From Cnuella takakiae (lineage in GTDB: Bacteria > Bacteroidota > Bacteroidia > Chitinophagales > Chitinophagaceae), in NCBI RefSeq assembly GCF_001953305.1, contig NZ_MTFE01000010.1, positions 2,104,571 through 2,168,570 on the forward strand: a stretch of 64,000 nucleotides of DNA. Direction: 5' to 3'. The position numbers and the translations under genes were made by a program. Below the pieces are notes generated by a model that was not told where the DNA came from, searched no databases, and was given only the letters and a program-made list of their open reading frames with translations. Positions 35,881 through 45,569 of the stretch are shown here, one piece after another (position 1 is the stretch's first letter; every line of letters begins with the position of its first letter).

Positions 35881-35970
35881 TAAGTTTTTAGTTTTTAGTT
35901 TTTCGTGGTTGCAATTTTCAAGCGACATGGTTGTGCCATAACAAGAAACTAAAAACCAGAAACCAAAAAC
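35881..35970. repeat. Inverted pair of 'gtttttagtttttag' repeat
   Basis: AAGTTTTTAGTTTTTAGTTT (35882 on) faces AACTAAAAACCAGAAACC (about 35946-35963). It abuts the unexplained N-terminus of ccmB and the end of tdk. Confidence 0.75.
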
Positions 35971-35972
35971 AG

Positions 35973-36551
35973 TTACTGAACAGCGCCATCCATTTTATAA
36001 CAATGCCGGCATCGCGGCTCGTACACGTCTTTCTCGCCCAGCATCACCTGGTCTTCATTCGGTATTTTGCGGTACGAGTAGTTGGCAATATTACCGCACT
36101 GCACACAGATGGCATGGAGCTTGGTTATATAATCAGCCTTAGCCAGCAGGAAAGGCATCTGTCCGAAGGGGTTGCCCTGGAAATCCATATCCAGGCCGGC
36201 AACAATTACCCGTACACCCCGGAAAGCCAGTTCGTCGCACACGTTGGCAATCTCACTATCGAAAAATTGTGCTTCGTCAATGCCTACCACGTCTACGTTC
36301 TGGGCCAGCAACAAAAGTTTCTGCGAATTGTCGATGGGCGTTGAGTGAACAGAGTTGGTGTTATGGGAAACAATCTTTACATCATCATAGCGGGTATCGG
36401 CCGTGGGTTTGAAGATTTCCACTTTGAGGTTGGCGATACGGGCTCTTTTGAGGCGGCGGATCAATTCTTCGGTTTTTCCGGAAAACATCGAGCCACAAAT
36501 AACTTCTATCCAGCCCCTTCGTTCTCCCGTGATATTGGGTTCGATAAACAT
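35973..36551 (-). CDS. tdk: Thymidine kinase
   Basis: 192 aa, type II thymidine kinase. Makes dTMP from thymidine in the salvage pathway. The P-loop [14 protein letters not shown] starts near residue 20; [11 protein letters not shown] (Walker B and catalytic Glu), a lasso region with [16 protein letters not shown], and the zinc-binding cysteines (C-x2-C there and C-x2-C in [10 protein letters not shown] near the end) are all present. The start [14 protein letters not shown] is natural for the Bacteroidota form. Confidence 0.95.
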   Translation of the reverse strand: MFIEPNITGERRGWIEVICGSMFSGKTEELIRRLKRARIANLKVEIFKPTADTRYDDVKIVSHNTNSVHSTPIDNSQKLLLLAQNVDVVGIDEAQFFDSEIANVCDELAFRGVRVIVAGLDMDFQGNPFGQMPFLLAKADYITKLHAICVQCGNIANYSYRKIPNEDQVMLGEKDVYEPRCRHCYKMDGAVQ

Positions 36552-36665
36552 TCGGAAAAATGTGCAACAGTTTGATAAAGCAAAACAGCGGGTATATGTA
36601 ATTTTATTCCACTTTTGCAGGAATAATTATTACCCAACGACAGCCGCCAAAAGTACTGGAAACAA

Positions 36666-37709
36666 ATGGAACGTGTACAGGAATTAATTGACAAATTGTG
36701 GAAACAAAACCAGCGGCAGGAAGGCCCCGAAAGCTTATTGGCAACCGTGCAACAACTGCAGGATGCACTGGCGGCAATGGTACGTACCGAGGCCCCAAAG
36801 GGTGCCGGCAAAGTGGCTGTTGTGCTGCCCCCCAAGCGTAGGATTGCCATGGTAGAAGTGTCTGCGCCCCAGCGCCCTGCCGAAAGGCCGGCACCTGCCA
36901 TTGCGGAAGCACAACCTGCGCCACCGGTGCAACCTGTGGCCCCTGTGCCGGAGCCGGAGCCTGTGGCCAGCCAGCCGGAAATTCCTGCACAGCACCTGCC
37001 TTTTGCCGGGGTGGAAACCAAGGCTGCACCGGAGATAAATACAATCCAACCTGCACCTGCCGAGCCCGCCTTCCAGGCCGGGGCATTGCCCGAGCCGACC
37101 CTTAGCCGGCAGCCGTATGCCCTGCATAAACCGCCGGTTCACGAGTTAGCGCATTCGCCTGCACCGGTGGCTTCACCCGTGCCGGTGGAACCTAAAATGC
37201 CAGAAATACCTCTGGTTTCGGAGCCAGTTCCTGTTCAGGAGCCGCCGGCAGTTGAGGAACCCAAGCCTGTACTGCCACCCGTAAGCGAGCCCCGCGAAGA
37301 GCGGGAAGTTTACCACCTCCATTTTGATATGCCCGAAGAGGCGCCAACCCTTACCCAGCAGTTTTCGCAGCAGCCTAAAGAACTGCACGAACTAATCGGG
37401 CAAAAGGGCGAAAGCCTCAACGACCGCCTGAAGCAAGATCGGCCTGAACTTGGTAATAAATTAAAGGAAACACCCATTCGCGACCTGCGCAAAGCCATTG
37501 GCCTCAACGATAAGTTTCTATTTATCAAGGAATTGTTCCGTGGCGATGAAGCGATGTACGAGCGGAGTATCAAAACCATCAACAACTTCCATATCCTGCC
37601 CGAAGCCGAGTATTGGATCAGCAGGGAACTGAAAGTGAAACTGGGATGGGACGATAGCAGCGATGCCGCACAATCGTTTTACCAGTTGGTGAAGCGGAGA
37701 TTTGCCTAA
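36666..37709 (+). CDS. Pro-rich linker protein with a conserved C-terminal domain, unknown function
   Basis: 347 aa. A short N-terminal helix (residues 1-40, coiled-coil-like VQELIDKLWKQNQRQEG), a long disordered Pro/Ala/Glu segment (about 60-225) and a compact C-terminal domain (about 240-347) containing SLNDRL, IRDLRKAIGLNDKFLFIKEL and NFHILPEAEYWISRELKVKLGW. The C-terminal domain looks conserved and helical; I recall similar tails in uncharacterised Bacteroidota proteins but no function. -7-like element CACTTTTG at 36610-36617. Divergent from tdk. Confidence 0.8.
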   Translation: MERVQELIDKLWKQNQRQEGPESLLATVQQLQDALAAMVRTEAPKGAGKVAVVLPPKRRIAMVEVSAPQRPAERPAPAIAEAQPAPPVQPVAPVPEPEPVASQPEIPAQHLPFAGVETKAAPEINTIQPAPAEPAFQAGALPEPTLSRQPYALHKPPVHELAHSPAPVASPVPVEPKMPEIPLVSEPVPVQEPPAVEEPKPVLPPVSEPREEREVYHLHFDMPEEAPTLTQQFSQQPKELHELIGQKGESLNDRLKQDRPELGNKLKETPIRDLRKAIGLNDKFLFIKELFRGDEAMYERSIKTINNFHILPEAEYWISRELKVKLGWDDSSDAAQSFYQLVKRRFA

Positions 37710-37762
37710 AATGATTTTGGATTTTGATTTCGGATTTCGGTGGTTTAGTAAATAGTTCTCTA

Positions 37763-39061
37763 TTAACTATTAAACTGCCTAAAGCTGGAATTCTGTTGCT
37801 TTTCCAGCTGCCTGATAAAATCCATGATTTTGCCCGTGGCGCCAGCGTTTTGGACCACGTAATTTTTTGCACCAGCCGAAGCCGCCTCCAGGGCGGCTTT
37901 GTTGTTGTTGAAATGCTGTACGAGCTGCTGCAGTTGATCGGACTGGGATACGCTGAATGCGCCACCGGCTTCGATCAATCCTTTGGCTTCGCGAAATTTC
38001 TGGTAGTTGGGCCCGATGATCACCGGCTTGCCCCAAACAGCCGCTTCCAGGGTGTTGTGAATGCCGCTTTTGCTGAACCCGCCGCCTACATAAGTAACCG
38101 TTGCAAGCGAGTAGAGTGCCGCCAGCATACCCATGGTGTTCACGATCATTACATTGCCGGGAGGGATCGTTCCCGTTGTGTCTGCCCTATTTACCCAATC
38201 GGAATAAAAAACGGCGCCTTCAAAGCGGGTACTCAGATTTTGCAGGTGTGCGGCATCCAGCTCGTGTGGGACAATCAAAAAGCAATGATCTGGAAATCTG
38301 ATAGCGGCTTCCTGCAGTAATGCCTCGTCGGCAGGCCAGGTGCTGCCCGCAACCAAACAAAACCGGTCATTGATAAACCGGCTAAAGACAGCTGCTTTTT
38401 GCAACAACTGGTCCCTTTCTGTTACAACCGCCATCACCCTGTCAAACCGGGTGTCGCTGCCAACGCTGCACTGGTTGATCCCGATGTTTCGGAGCAGTTG
38501 CACCGAGTTTTCGTCCTGCACAAATATGTGGGTAAAGCGCCTGAGGATGTTGCGGTAAAACCCGCCATAACCCCGGAAAAACAGTTGTCCCCTGCGGAAA
38601 ATGGCGGAAATGAGCAGGAGCGGAATGCCTTTGTCGGCAACCGCTTTAATATGATGGTGCCAAAAATCATACTTGGAAAAGATAACCAGCCTGGGATTTA
38701 CCAGTTTTATAAACCTTTCCGCGTTGAGCGCCGTGTCGAGTGGCAGGTAATAGCGGTAATGAACATGCGCATATTTGGCTGTGGCTTCATAACCACTGGG
38801 AGAGAAGAAGGTAACCAAAACCTTGTAGTGCGGATATGCCTTGCGCAAAGCTTCAATCACCGGTTTAGCCTGTTCAAATTCGCCCGTAGAAGCGCTGTGT
38901 ACCCACACCACCGGACTTTGGTTGGCGGCAAGCTCCCGCTCTATTTGTGCAAACTGGTCCTGCCTTCCCTTTACCCATGCAGCTGCCTTGGTGTTGCGGC
39001 CAGCAGCCAGTTGCAGTGCAGCATTGTACAAGTTGATAAAGGTATTGTAGAAAAAAAGCAA
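37763..39061 (-). CDS. waaA: Kdo transferase (WaaA/KdtA)
   Basis: 432 aa. Adds 3-deoxy-manno-octulosonic acid to the lipid A precursor at the inner face of the membrane. N-terminal membrane anchor (1-20), then VWVHSASTGEFEQAKP (substrate loop with the catalytic Glu), VTFFSPSGYE, YYLPLDT, FSKYDFWHHH, GSDTRFDRV and the C-terminal nucleotide-sugar region GGGFSKSGIHNTLEAAVWGKPVI. All are family landmarks in the right order. Promoter TACTTTTG (39085-39092, minus strand), back to back with the glycan operon promoter. Confidence 0.94.
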   Translation of the reverse strand: MLFFYNTFINLYNAALQLAAGRNTKAAAWVKGRQDQFAQIERELAANQSPVVWVHSASTGEFEQAKPVIEALRKAYPHYKVLVTFFSPSGYEATAKYAHVHYRYYLPLDTALNAERFIKLVNPRLVIFSKYDFWHHHIKAVADKGIPLLLISAIFRRGQLFFRGYGGFYRNILRRFTHIFVQDENSVQLLRNIGINQCSVGSDTRFDRVMAVVTERDQLLQKAAVFSRFINDRFCLVAGSTWPADEALLQEAAIRFPDHCFLIVPHELDAAHLQNLSTRFEGAVFYSDWVNRADTTGTIPPGNVMIVNTMGMLAALYSLATVTYVGGGFSKSGIHNTLEAAVWGKPVIIGPNYQKFREAKGLIEAGGAFSVSQSDQLQQLVQHFNNNKAALEAASAGAKNYVVQNAGATGKIMDFIRQLEKQQNSSFRQFNS

Positions 39062-39084
39062 GGGTAAGCGTTTTTGGCAGTGGG

Positions 39085-39129
39085 CAAAAGTAGCGTTGCC
39101 ACAGAAGCAAACCTATTTCTTTATTTTTG
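39085..39129. promoter_or_regulatory. Divergent promoters of waaA and the nucleotide-sugar operon
   Basis: Minus-strand -7 element TACTTTTG at 39085-39092 (waaA) and plus-strand TATTTTTG at 39122-39129 (DegT gene, about 30 bases of leader). Both match TAnnTTTG exactly. Confidence 0.6.
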
Positions 39130-39162
39130 CGCCTTCATTTTTACCTACCAATAATTTTTCGC

Positions 39163-40293
39163 ATGCGTGCAATACAGATGGTTGACTTAAAAGCACAGTA
39201 CCACAAGATCAAAGCAGAAGTGGATGCAGCCGTGCTGGGTGTTCTGGAAAGTTGTGCTTTTATCAATGGGCCCCATGTCGGGCGTTTTGCACAGGCACTG
39301 GCCCAATACCAGGATGCCAAACATGTGATTCCCTGTGCCAACGGTACCGATGCACTGCAAATAGCCATGATGGCGCTGGGCCTGGAGCCCGGCGATGAAG
39401 TGATCACACCTTCCTTTACCTATATCGCTACTACCGAGGTGATTGCCCTTTTGCGCCTCACCCCCGTGTTTGTGGATGTGGACCCTAAAACATTCTGTAT
39501 CGACCCTGCAGCTATTGAAAAGGCTATTACGCCCAAAACAAAAGCCATTGTGCCAGTGCACTTGTACGGCCAGGCCGCCGATATGGAGGCCATTATGGAC
39601 ATTGCCCGGCGCCACAACCTTTTTGTGATTGAGGACAATGCCCAGGCCATTGGCTGTGATATCTATTATGCTGATGGCTCGGTACGTAAGACCGGCTCTA
39701 TAGGCACGGTGGGCACCACTTCCTTTTTCCCTTCCAAAAACCTGGGCGGTTACGGCGATGGCGGTGCCATGGTTACCAACGACGATGCCGTTGCCGATAC
39801 CCTGCGAATGGTGGCCAACCACGGCCAGAAGGTGCGTTATTACCACGATATCGTAGGCTGCAACAGCCGCCTCGACACCATTCAGGCTGCCATTTTAGAA
39901 ATAAAACTGGCCCATTTAAACGATTATATTGATGCCCGTCGCCGGGTTGCCGATTACTACGACCAGGCCTTTGCTGGACTTCCTGGAGTGACCACGCCAT
40001 TCCGCAGCGAAAAAAGCCGGCACGTGTTCCATCAATACACCTTAATTTTAGAAGGTGTTGACAGGAATGGCTTACATGATTATCTTGCAACCCTCAATAT
40101 CCCTTCCATGATCTATTATCCGGTACCCGCGCACCGGCAACAAATGTTCGCCGCTTTCGGATCTTCCGAACAGCACCTGCCGGTTACCGATTGGTTGACA
40201 GAGCGAGTAATATCTCTGCCAATTCATACCGAGATGGATGATGAACAACTACAGCATATTACGTCAAGCGTAAGGAATTACTTAACCAAATAG
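39163..40293 (+). CDS. DegT/DnrJ/EryC1 family sugar aminotransferase
   Basis: 376 aa from ATG 39163 (MRAIQMVDLKAQY). PLP-dependent aminotransferase acting on keto nucleotide sugars. Motifs: CANGTDALQIAM, TPSFTYIATTEVI, VPVHLYGQAADME, EDNAQAIGCD (cofactor Asp), and the PLP lysine in TTSFFPSKNLGGYGDGG. The sequence resembles WbpE-type enzymes that aminate UDP-3-keto sugars; the exact substrate is inference. First gene of the nucleotide-sugar block, 7 bases before ugd. Confidence 0.88.
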   Translation: MRAIQMVDLKAQYHKIKAEVDAAVLGVLESCAFINGPHVGRFAQALAQYQDAKHVIPCANGTDALQIAMMALGLEPGDEVITPSFTYIATTEVIALLRLTPVFVDVDPKTFCIDPAAIEKAITPKTKAIVPVHLYGQAADMEAIMDIARRHNLFVIEDNAQAIGCDIYYADGSVRKTGSIGTVGTTSFFPSKNLGGYGDGGAMVTNDDAVADTLRMVANHGQKVRYYHDIVGCNSRLDTIQAAILEIKLAHLNDYIDARRRVADYYDQAFAGLPGVTTPFRSEKSRHVFHQYTLILEGVDRNGLHDYLATLNIPSMIYYPVPAHRQQMFAAFGSSEQHLPVTDWLTERVISLPIHTEMDDEQLQHITSSVRNYLTK

Positions 40294-40300
40294 AAACCAA

Positions 40301-41626
40301 ATGAAAATCGCTGTTGTTGGCACGGGATACGTGGGCCTGGTAACAGGTACCTGCCTTGCTGAAACCGGAAACACCGTTACCTGCGTGGATATTGATCAAC
40401 GCAAAGTGCAAAAACTCCAGTCTGGACAAATCACCATTTACGAGCCAGGACTGGAAAAACTTTTCGATCGTAACCTGAAAGAAGAGCGCCTGCTCTTCAC
40501 GACCTCCCTTGCTGATGGTATCAAAGACGCGGAAATCATCTTCCTTGCCCTGCCCACCCCTCCGGGTGCGGACGGATCTGCCGACCTGCGTTATGTGCTG
40601 GGTGTGGCAGACGATATTGGTAAACTGCTCCAGGACTATAAAGTTATCATCGATAAGAGCACCGTACCCGTTGGTACGGCCGAAAAGGTACATGCTGCCA
40701 TTGCCGCCAACTACAAAGGCGAGTTCGATGTAGTGTCCAACCCCGAGTTCCTGCGCGAAGGCGTGGCCGTGGACGACTTCATGAAGCCCGACCGGGTGGT
40801 GATTGGTACTACATCGGAACGTGCACAAAAGCTGCTCACCGAGCTTTATGCTCCCTATGTGCGCCAGGGTAACCCCTTGATTTTCATGGATGAGCGCTCG
40901 GCTGAACTGACCAAGTATGCCGCCAACTCCTTCCTGGCTACCAAAATTTCGTTCATGAACGAGATTGCGCAGCTTTGCGAAAGGCTGGGTGCTGATGTGG
41001 ATATGGTACGCCGCGGTATCGGCTCCGATGATCGTATTGGCAAGCGTTTTCTCTTCCCCGGTATTGGCTACGGCGGCTCCTGCTTTCCCAAGGATGTGCA
41101 GGCCCTGGTACATTCTTCGGGCGAGGCGGATTACGACTTTAAGATCCTCAATGCAGTGATGGAAGTGAATGAAACCCAAAAGCGCCACCTGGTAAGCAAA
41201 ATTAAAGCTTACTACGAAGGTGGGCTTACCGGTAAGCACTTTGCACTGTGGGGTTTGGCTTTCAAACCCAATACCGATGACATCCGTGAGGCACCAGCCC
41301 TGGAAATCATTGATGCGCTGGTGGAAGCAGGTGCTACCGTAACTGCTTTCGACCCTGAGGCAATGAACAATGTGCGCGGTGTAATTGGCGATAAGATCCA
41401 GTACGCCGAGACTACTTACGATGCACTGGAAGGCGCTGATGCGCTGATCATTGCAACGGAGTGGAACGAGTTCCGCACCCCTGATTTTGACAAAATACTG
41501 GCAACGCTGAAGGAGCCTGTGGTGTTTGACGGCCGTAACCTCTTTGAGGTGCAGCACATGTACGAAAAAGGCTTCCATTATGAAAGCATTGGCCGTCCGC
41601 TGATCCAACTCCCTAAAATAGTATAA
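40301..41626 (+). CDS. ugd: UDP-glucose 6-dehydrogenase
   Basis: 441 aa. Two-step NAD-dependent oxidation of UDP-glucose to UDP-glucuronate. Rossmann start [20 protein letters not shown], catalytic region [15 protein letters not shown], catalytic Cys in [16 protein letters not shown], and the C-terminal domain with [14 protein letters not shown]. Its stop overlaps the next ATG (TAATG), so product flow to the decarboxylase is built into the operon. Confidence 0.95.
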   Translation: MKIAVVGTGYVGLVTGTCLAETGNTVTCVDIDQRKVQKLQSGQITIYEPGLEKLFDRNLKEERLLFTTSLADGIKDAEIIFLALPTPPGADGSADLRYVLGVADDIGKLLQDYKVIIDKSTVPVGTAEKVHAAIAANYKGEFDVVSNPEFLREGVAVDDFMKPDRVVIGTTSERAQKLLTELYAPYVRQGNPLIFMDERSAELTKYAANSFLATKISFMNEIAQLCERLGADVDMVRRGIGSDDRIGKRFLFPGIGYGGSCFPKDVQALVHSSGEADYDFKILNAVMEVNETQKRHLVSKIKAYYEGGLTGKHFALWGLAFKPNTDDIREAPALEIIDALVEAGATVTAFDPEAMNNVRGVIGDKIQYAETTYDALEGADALIIATEWNEFRTPDFDKILATLKEPVVFDGRNLFEVQHMYEKGFHYESIGRPLIQLPKIV

Positions 41627-42606
41627 TGGCTAAACGTATCCTTATAACCGGTGGCGCAGGCTTCCTGGGTTCCCACCTGTGCGACCGGTTTATAGGAGAA
41701 GGGTATCATGTTATTGCTATGGACAACCTGATAACAGGTGACATGCGCAACATTGAGCACCTTTTATCCTTACCCAATTTCGAGTTCTACCACCACGATG
41801 TCACCAAGTTCATTCACCTGCCTGGTGAACTGGACTACATCCTGCACTTTGCCTCGCCGGCATCGCCCATCGACTACCTGAAGATTCCCATTCAGACCTT
41901 GAAGGTTGGTGCCATGGGCACACACAACTGTCTGGGTTTGGCAAAAGCCAAGCGGGCCCGCATCCTGGTGGCATCTACATCTGAAGTGTATGGCGATCCG
42001 CTGGTGCACCCGCAAACCGAAGAGTACTGGGGTAATGTAAACCCGGTAGGTCCGCGCGGTGTGTACGATGAAGCCAAACGCTATCTGGAAAGCATCACCA
42101 TGGCTTACCACAACTTCCATGGAGTGGAAACCCGCATCATCCGCATCTTTAACACCTATGGTCCGCGTATGCGGCTCAACGACGGCCGTGCACTACCCGC
42201 CTTTATCGGCCAGGCACTCCGTGGCGAAGACCTGACCGTGTTTGGCGATGGTTCGCAAACCCGCTCTTTCTGTTATGTGGACGACCTGGTAGATGGCATC
42301 TACCGCCTGCTGCTGAGCGATTACCACCTGCCGGTAAACATCGGTAACCCCAGCGAAATTTCGCTGCTGGACTTTGCCGAAGAGGTGCTGGCACTTACCG
42401 GTGGCGAGGTAGGTATCACCTTCAAACCCCTGCCGGCCGATGATCCCAAACAGCGCAAGCCCGATATCACCAAGGCTCGCGAGATCCTCGGTTGGGAACC
42501 CAAGGTGGGCCGCAAGGAAGGACTCCGGAGGACTTTTGAGTACTTCAAAACCCTGCCTTCCGAAGAGTGGAGCCGCCAGCCCAAAGAATTCGTTAGTATG
42601 AAATAA
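41626..42606 (+). CDS. uxs: UDP-glucuronate decarboxylase (UDP-xylose synthase)
   Basis: 326 aa, extended SDR. Makes UDP-xylose from UDP-glucuronate. [14 protein letters not shown] binds [19 protein letters not shown] and [20 protein letters not shown] are UXS hallmarks; catalytic Thr/Ser in STSEVYGDP and YxxxK in [11 protein letters not shown], plus the downstream [16 protein letters not shown]. One-base overlap with ugd. Confidence 0.93.
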   Translation: MAKRILITGGAGFLGSHLCDRFIGEGYHVIAMDNLITGDMRNIEHLLSLPNFEFYHHDVTKFIHLPGELDYILHFASPASPIDYLKIPIQTLKVGAMGTHNCLGLAKAKRARILVASTSEVYGDPLVHPQTEEYWGNVNPVGPRGVYDEAKRYLESITMAYHNFHGVETRIIRIFNTYGPRMRLNDGRALPAFIGQALRGEDLTVFGDGSQTRSFCYVDDLVDGIYRLLLSDYHLPVNIGNPSEISLLDFAEEVLALTGGEVGITFKPLPADDPKQRKPDITKAREILGWEPKVGRKEGLRRTFEYFKTLPSEEWSRQPKEFVSMK

Positions 42607-42609
42607 TCT

Positions 42610-42650
42610 AAACCCTGTATGCGGGCACGAGCCTGTGTACAGGGTTTTTA
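42610..42650 (+). terminator. Terminator-like hairpin after uxs
   Basis: Stem AAACCCTGTA/TACAGGGTTT (42610-42619 with 42638-42647) with an 18-base loop and a T-run. It separates the first three glycan genes from the following three. Confidence 0.75.
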
Positions 42651-42698
42651 ATTACTCCTTAACCCTACACCCCTTGAAAACGCAATTGTTCGCCCCCT

Positions 42699-43988
42699 AT
42701 GTACCAAGCATTGTTGAATGGCAGGCAAAAGCTTGCTGTTATTGGCCTCGGCTATGTGGGGTTACCCATAGCCCTTGAATTTGCACGCAGGCTACCCGTC
42801 ATCGGGTTTGATATCGATCCCCAACGCATCCACCTCATGCAGCAGGGCATTGACCCCAGTAAGGAAATTGACCCCGAGGCTTTGCTGGAGTGCAATATCC
42901 AGTTTACCTGCAGCCAGGCCGACCTGAAAGCGGCCAGTTTCTACATCGTTGCCGTTCCCACCCCTGTAGATGAATGCAATCTCCCCGACCTAAGGCTGCT
43001 GAAAAAAGCTGCCGCCACCATTGGCCATTGTATTAAGAAGGGAGATTACGTAGTATTTGAATCCACCGTTTATCCCGGTTGTACAGAAGAAGTTTGCCTG
43101 CCTATTATTGAACAGATTTCAGGACTGCGTTGCGGTACCGATTTTAGTTTGGGCTATTCACCTGAACGGATCAACCCGGGCGATAAACGCCATACCCTTG
43201 CTAACATTACCAAAGTCGTATCGGCAAATAATGCTGAAGCAATGGAAGTTATTGCGCAGGTCTATGCACTGGTTGTAAAAGCGGGAGTACACAAAGTCAG
43301 CAGCATTAAAGTGGCAGAAGCGGCCAAGATCATTGAGAACACCCAGCGCGACCTCAACATCGCATTGATGAACGAACTGTCGATGATTTTTGACCGCATG
43401 GGTATTGATACCTACGAGGTGCTTGAAGCTGCCGGCACCAAGTGGAACTTTGTAAAGTTCAGTCCCGGCCTCGTAGGCGGTCACTGCATTGGCGTTGATC
43501 CCTATTATCTTACTTACAAGGCCAGCAAGTTAGGTTATAATTCAAAAGTGATCCTGGCAGGCCGTGATACCAATGATAATATGGCTGCCTACCTGGTGCG
43601 CAAACTGATACAACACATTATACGCAATGTAAAAGAGGTGAAAAGCGCAAGGGTATTGGTGATGGGCGCCACTTTCAAGGAAAACATTGCCGACATCCGG
43701 AATTCAAAAGTGGCTGATGTGGTAAAAGAACTGAAAGACTTTTCCCTGCAGGTAGATGTACTTGACCCCTATGCAAGTACCGATGCAGTACAGCAGGAGT
43801 ATGGCTTTGGCCTGGCTTCCGCTGCTGAAGGCTTGTATGATGCAGTAGTTATTTCTGTTGCGCATGAGCAGTATAATGTGCTTGACGATGCTTATTTTGC
43901 AGCCATCACCAACACCAACGCCCTGGTTGCTGATGTAAAAGGAATGTACCGGGGTAAAATAAAAAGCAGATCCTACTGGAGTTTTTAG
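42699..43988 (+). CDS. UDP-N-acetyl-hexosamine 6-dehydrogenase type (WbpA/WbpO/TviB-like)
   Basis: 429 aa nucleotide-sugar dehydrogenase of the branch that oxidises UDP-HexNAc to the uronic acid. VIGLGYVGLPIALEFARR binds NAD; VAVPTPVDE, FESTVYPGCTEE, GYSPERINPGD, catalytic Lys/Asn in VAEAAKIIENTQRDLNIALMNE (no more than family-level match) and the Cys in GGHCIGVDPYYL follow; the C-terminal domain starts MGATFKENIADIRNSK. These motifs separate it from ugd upstream. The exact sugar (GlcNAc, GalNAc or ManNAc) is not readable. Two bases before rmlC. Confidence 0.9.
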   Translation: MYQALLNGRQKLAVIGLGYVGLPIALEFARRLPVIGFDIDPQRIHLMQQGIDPSKEIDPEALLECNIQFTCSQADLKAASFYIVAVPTPVDECNLPDLRLLKKAAATIGHCIKKGDYVVFESTVYPGCTEEVCLPIIEQISGLRCGTDFSLGYSPERINPGDKRHTLANITKVVSANNAEAMEVIAQVYALVVKAGVHKVSSIKVAEAAKIIENTQRDLNIALMNELSMIFDRMGIDTYEVLEAAGTKWNFVKFSPGLVGGHCIGVDPYYLTYKASKLGYNSKVILAGRDTNDNMAAYLVRKLIQHIIRNVKEVKSARVLVMGATFKENIADIRNSKVADVVKELKDFSLQVDVLDPYASTDAVQQEYGFGLASAAEGLYDAVVISVAHEQYNVLDDAYFAAITNTNALVADVKGMYRGKIKSRSYWSF

Positions 43989-43990
43989 TT

Positions 43991-44545
43991 ATGCAATTTG
44001 AAACATGTCATATCCCCGGCCTGGTCATTGTAACGCCCAAAGTTTTCAGTGACAGCAGGGGCTTCTTTTTTGAAGCTTACAACCGCAAACCATTCGAAGA
44101 AGCCGGCATCACTGCCAACTTTGTACAAGACAACCAATCGCAATCAAGCTATGGCGTGATCCGTGGTTTGCATTTTCAACGCAACCCTTTTGCACAGTCC
44201 AAACTGGTGCGGGTATTACAGGGAACCATCCTGGATGTAGGAGTTGATATCCGCGAAGGCTCGCCAACTTTCGGCCAGCATTTTTCCATTGAGCTGTCTG
44301 CCGAAAACAAAAAGCAACTATTCCTCCCCGCAGGTTTTGCCCATGGCTTTTCGGTACTTAGCGAAACTGCCATTGTTGCCTACAAATGCGATAATTATTA
44401 CAGTAAAGAAAGCGAAGGCGGCATCCGTTATGATGATCCTGAGCTGGCTATAGACTGGAAAATCGATCCGGCAAAAGCCATTGTTTCCGGTAAGGATCTT
44501 GAACTGCCGCTGCTTTCCGAATCCTTTGCAAATTTCACCTACTAA
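43991..44545 (+). CDS. rfbC: dTDP-4-dehydrorhamnose 3,5-epimerase
   Basis: 184 aa cupin-fold enzyme of dTDP-L-rhamnose synthesis. SRGFFFEAYN, QDNQSQSSYGVIRGLHFQ (catalytic His), DVGVDIREGSPTFGQ and PAGFAHGFSVLSETAIVAYK are all family motifs. Followed 2 bases later by rfbD. The first two enzymes of the route (RfbA and RfbB) are not in this window, so they must be encoded elsewhere. Confidence 0.95.
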   Translation: MQFETCHIPGLVIVTPKVFSDSRGFFFEAYNRKPFEEAGITANFVQDNQSQSSYGVIRGLHFQRNPFAQSKLVRVLQGTILDVGVDIREGSPTFGQHFSIELSAENKKQLFLPAGFAHGFSVLSETAIVAYKCDNYYSKESEGGIRYDDPELAIDWKIDPAKAIVSGKDLELPLLSESFANFTY

Positions 44546-44547
44546 CC

Positions 44548-45411
44548 ATGAAGATTTTGATCACCGGCGGTGCCGGCCAACTGGGCCAGGCTTTCCAGCA
44601 ACTGGCTGCCGCACACCCTCACCATCAATTTATTTTTACCGACCGCACAGAACTCGACATCACCGATGAAGGCGCTGTAGATAAAATGCTGCGCGAAACA
44701 GGTGTTGAAGCCCTGGTAAACTGCGCTGCTTATACCGCTGTTGACAAAGCCGAGACCGATGTGGAGTTGGCTTATGCCATCAATGCTACAGCTGCCGGTG
44801 TGCTGGCCCGTGCCTGTGCCGCTACAGGTGTGCAACTGGTGCACGTTTCAACCGACTATGTTTTTAATGGTGCAGGCAAAGAACCCTACCGCGAAAACGA
44901 TCCGGTAAGCCCGGTGAGCGTGTATGGTGCCTCCAAGCAAATGGGCGAAGCCGAAGTGCTGGAGGCGAACAAAGATGCGGTGATCATCCGTACCTCCTGG
45001 GTGTATGCACCTTTTGCCAACAACTTTGTAAAAACCATGCTGCGCCTGATGCAGAGCCGCCCCGAGATCGGCGTAGTGGCCGACCAGTTTGGCTCGCCCA
45101 CCAATGCCCTTGACCTTGCAGCAGCCATTTTACAGGTGCTGGATAGCGGCACCAGGCAAGGTGGCATTTTCCACTTCAGCAACGAAGGCGTTATCAGCTG
45201 GTATGATTTCGCGCTGGCCATCAGGGACCTGAGCGGATTGGACTGCCAGGTAAAACCCCTCACCACTGCCGAATACCCTACTCCTGCAAAAAGGCCTGCC
45301 TACTCAGTGATGGACAAAACCAAGATCCAGGAAGTTTACGGCATAAGGCTAAAACCCTGGAAGGAGAGCCTGGCAGCATGCCTCGAACAACTGGCTACTG
45401 TCAAAGCCTGA
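44548..45411 (+). CDS. rfbD: dTDP-4-dehydrorhamnose reductase
   Basis: 287 aa SDR, last step of dTDP-L-rhamnose synthesis. [16 protein letters not shown] (NADPH site), DITDEGAV, NCAAYTAVDKAE, STDYVFNG with the catalytic Thr, and YGASKQMGEAEV with Tyr and Lys; then RTSWVYAPFANNFVKTM. Ends with the sequence RLKPWKESLAACL typical of RmlD. Followed by a strong terminator. Confidence 0.95.
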   Translation: MKILITGGAGQLGQAFQQLAAAHPHHQFIFTDRTELDITDEGAVDKMLRETGVEALVNCAAYTAVDKAETDVELAYAINATAAGVLARACAATGVQLVHVSTDYVFNGAGKEPYRENDPVSPVSVYGASKQMGEAEVLEANKDAVIIRTSWVYAPFANNFVKTMLRLMQSRPEIGVVADQFGSPTNALDLAAAILQVLDSGTRQGGIFHFSNEGVISWYDFALAIRDLSGLDCQVKPLTTAEYPTPAKRPAYSVMDKTKIQEVYGIRLKPWKESLAACLEQLATVKA

Positions 45412-45422
45412 TATTTTGTGAG

Positions 45423-45462
45423 AAAGGGAGCAGGGAAATTCAGGAAACCTGCTCCCTTTTTT
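45423..45462 (+). terminator. Terminator of the nucleotide-sugar operon
   Basis: 12-bp stem AAAGGGAGCAGG/CCTGCTCCCTTT (loop about 13 bases) followed by TTT, 11 bases after rfbD. Confidence 0.9.
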
Positions 45463-45569
45463 CTTTGTTGCTCTGTGGATCTTGGTCATGAACTGAGTTG
45501 GGTTGTCAGGGAAACTAAATGAAGGTACAAGCCTCAAATGTTCTATCTTGACCCTTCCTTACCACCCTT

